This document shows positions 5,132 to 5,665 of a stretch of DNA of 5,665 nt, piece after piece. The translations under genes and the position numbers were made by a program. The notes beneath the pieces are model-generated. The model was not told the DNA's origin and did not search any database. It saw only the letters and a program-made list of their open reading frames with translations. The stretch spans positions 1 to 5,665 of the forward strand of contig CAKKRA010000121.1 of NCBI GenBank assembly GCA_919902475.1, given 5' to 3'. Every line of letters starts with the position of its first letter. The stretch's first letter is position 1. The DNA is from Nitrospiria bacterium. Its GTDB lineage: Bacteria; Nitrospirota; CAKKRA01; 9FT-COMBO-42-15.

Positions 5132-5665
5132 TCATCCCCTCAGCCCTGCCATAAATTTTGTTGGTAAGGGATTGGAGAAAAATGCCTTTGCCTCTCCAAC
5201 AGTAAATAGCGAGCCTGTAATGCAGATGATATCATCAGGCATTGCAATCTCCTTTGCATGCATAATTGCATCAGGAATATTGCTTATGATAGCAGCAGAA
5301 TGGTTTTTGACAAGTTCCTTTATCCTCTCAGGGTCAGAGGCGCGGTAGTAATCAGGCTTGGTAAGGATTATATTTTCTGCAATTGGCAACAGCTCAGAGA
5401 TAATTCCTGTTATGTCTTTATCAGACAGTATACCGAGGACTAATATAATCTTTTTATTGTGAAAGTTTTCTGATAAAAATTCTCTCAGCCTTTTTGCAGC
5501 AGCAGGGTTATGCGCTCCGTCTAAGATAATCATTGGCTCTCTGGAGACAATCTCCAGCCTTCCGGGCCACTTGGTTTTTCTAAGACCTTCCCTGATTGCA
5601 GGCTCGTTGATTTTTAATCCAAGCGTTTCTAATGCCAAAAGTGCTGTTGCAGCATTTTGTATCTG
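5132..5665 (-). CDS. folC: Dihydrofolate synthase / folylpolyglutamate synthase, C-terminal part (5' end outside window)
   Basis: The frame is open to the right edge, giving the last 177 residues of a protein usually about 420-440 long. The missing part should hold the ATP-binding P-loop domain. FolC ligates glutamate to dihydropteroate and/or folates, in the cytoplasm. The visible start matches the family's linker motif (QNAATALLALETLG), so the TTG codon at 5638 is internal and not a start. WPGRLEIVSREPMIILDGAHNP contains the Mur-ligase-type DGAHN motif, followed by the family signatures ILVLGILSDKD and TGSLFTVGEA. Its TGA (5134-5132) overlaps the first of three lptD ATG codons as ATGA. The two genes therefore form an operon whose promoter lies outside the window. 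FolC enzymes may be mono- or bifunctional; this fragment cannot tell which. Confidence 0.93.
   Translation of the reverse strand, partial: QIQNAATALLALETLGLKINEPAIREGLRKTKWPGRLEIVSREPMIILDGAHNPAAAKRLREFLSENFHNKKIILVLGILSDKDITGIISELLPIAENIILTKPDYYRASDPERIKELVKNHSAAIISNIPDAIMHAKEIAMPDDIICITGSLFTVGEAKAFFSNPLPTKFMAGLRG
5136..5140 (-). promoter_or_regulatory. Shine-Dalgarno of lptD inside the end of folC
   Basis: AGGGG (5140-5136, minus strand) directly precedes ATGATGATG. Its spacing is 0, 3 or 6 nt to the first, second or third ATG. Only the third (5129) has a normal spacing. The site lies within the last codons of folC, whose TGA is 5134-5132, so folC translation reaches the lptD start region. 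This suggests translational coupling. Confidence 0.6.

Noticed and set aside
5258..5443. 61-codon + strand open frame opposite folC
   Set aside because: It is antisense to conserved FolC sequence, without RBS or family features.

Overview
The window comes from the chromosome of a Gram-negative (diderm) bacterium. The clearest evidence is a full-length lptD, the outer-membrane LPS translocon. The DNA is AT-leaning, with frequent AGG/AGA arginine codons. The folC-lptD pair and a fold-back intergenic repeat remind me of Nitrospirota or deltaproteobacteria-like lineages. That placement is an impression, not something the sequence proves.

Layout, left to right. Positions 1-199 hold no convincing gene. 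They carry a small tandem repeat, two dyads and a strong extended -10 promoter. Positions 200-1837 (+) encode a membrane M48 (HtpX-like) metalloprotease whose C-terminal extension has a GYF_2-like segment and two TFIIB-type zinc ribbons. It converges on nth (endonuclease III, 1839-2474, -). The two stop codons face each other inside one perfect palindrome that probably acts as a terminator. nth has its own promoter, with the same architecture as the protease promoter. Positions 2475-2716 hold no recognised gene, only an imperfect 19-nt direct repeat and a startless open frame. Next comes tRNA-Glu(CTC) with encoded CCA (2717-2792, -), driven by a promoter with a perfect -35 and an A/T tract. 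Positions 2883-3010 form a fold-back, MITE-like repeat that begins one base after the stop codon of lptD (3012-5129, -). lptD is preceded by the 3' part of folC, which runs off the right edge.

folC and lptD are tightly packed: the lptD ribosome-binding site lies in the end of folC, so they are almost certainly one transcript. The tRNA and nth lie downstream on the same strand but have their own promoters. The protease is transcribed alone in the opposite direction. The genes are mostly housekeeping: folate polyglutamylation, LPS export, base-excision repair and translation. The less ordinary parts are the protease domain architecture, the paired very-short-leader promoters and the fold-back repeat.
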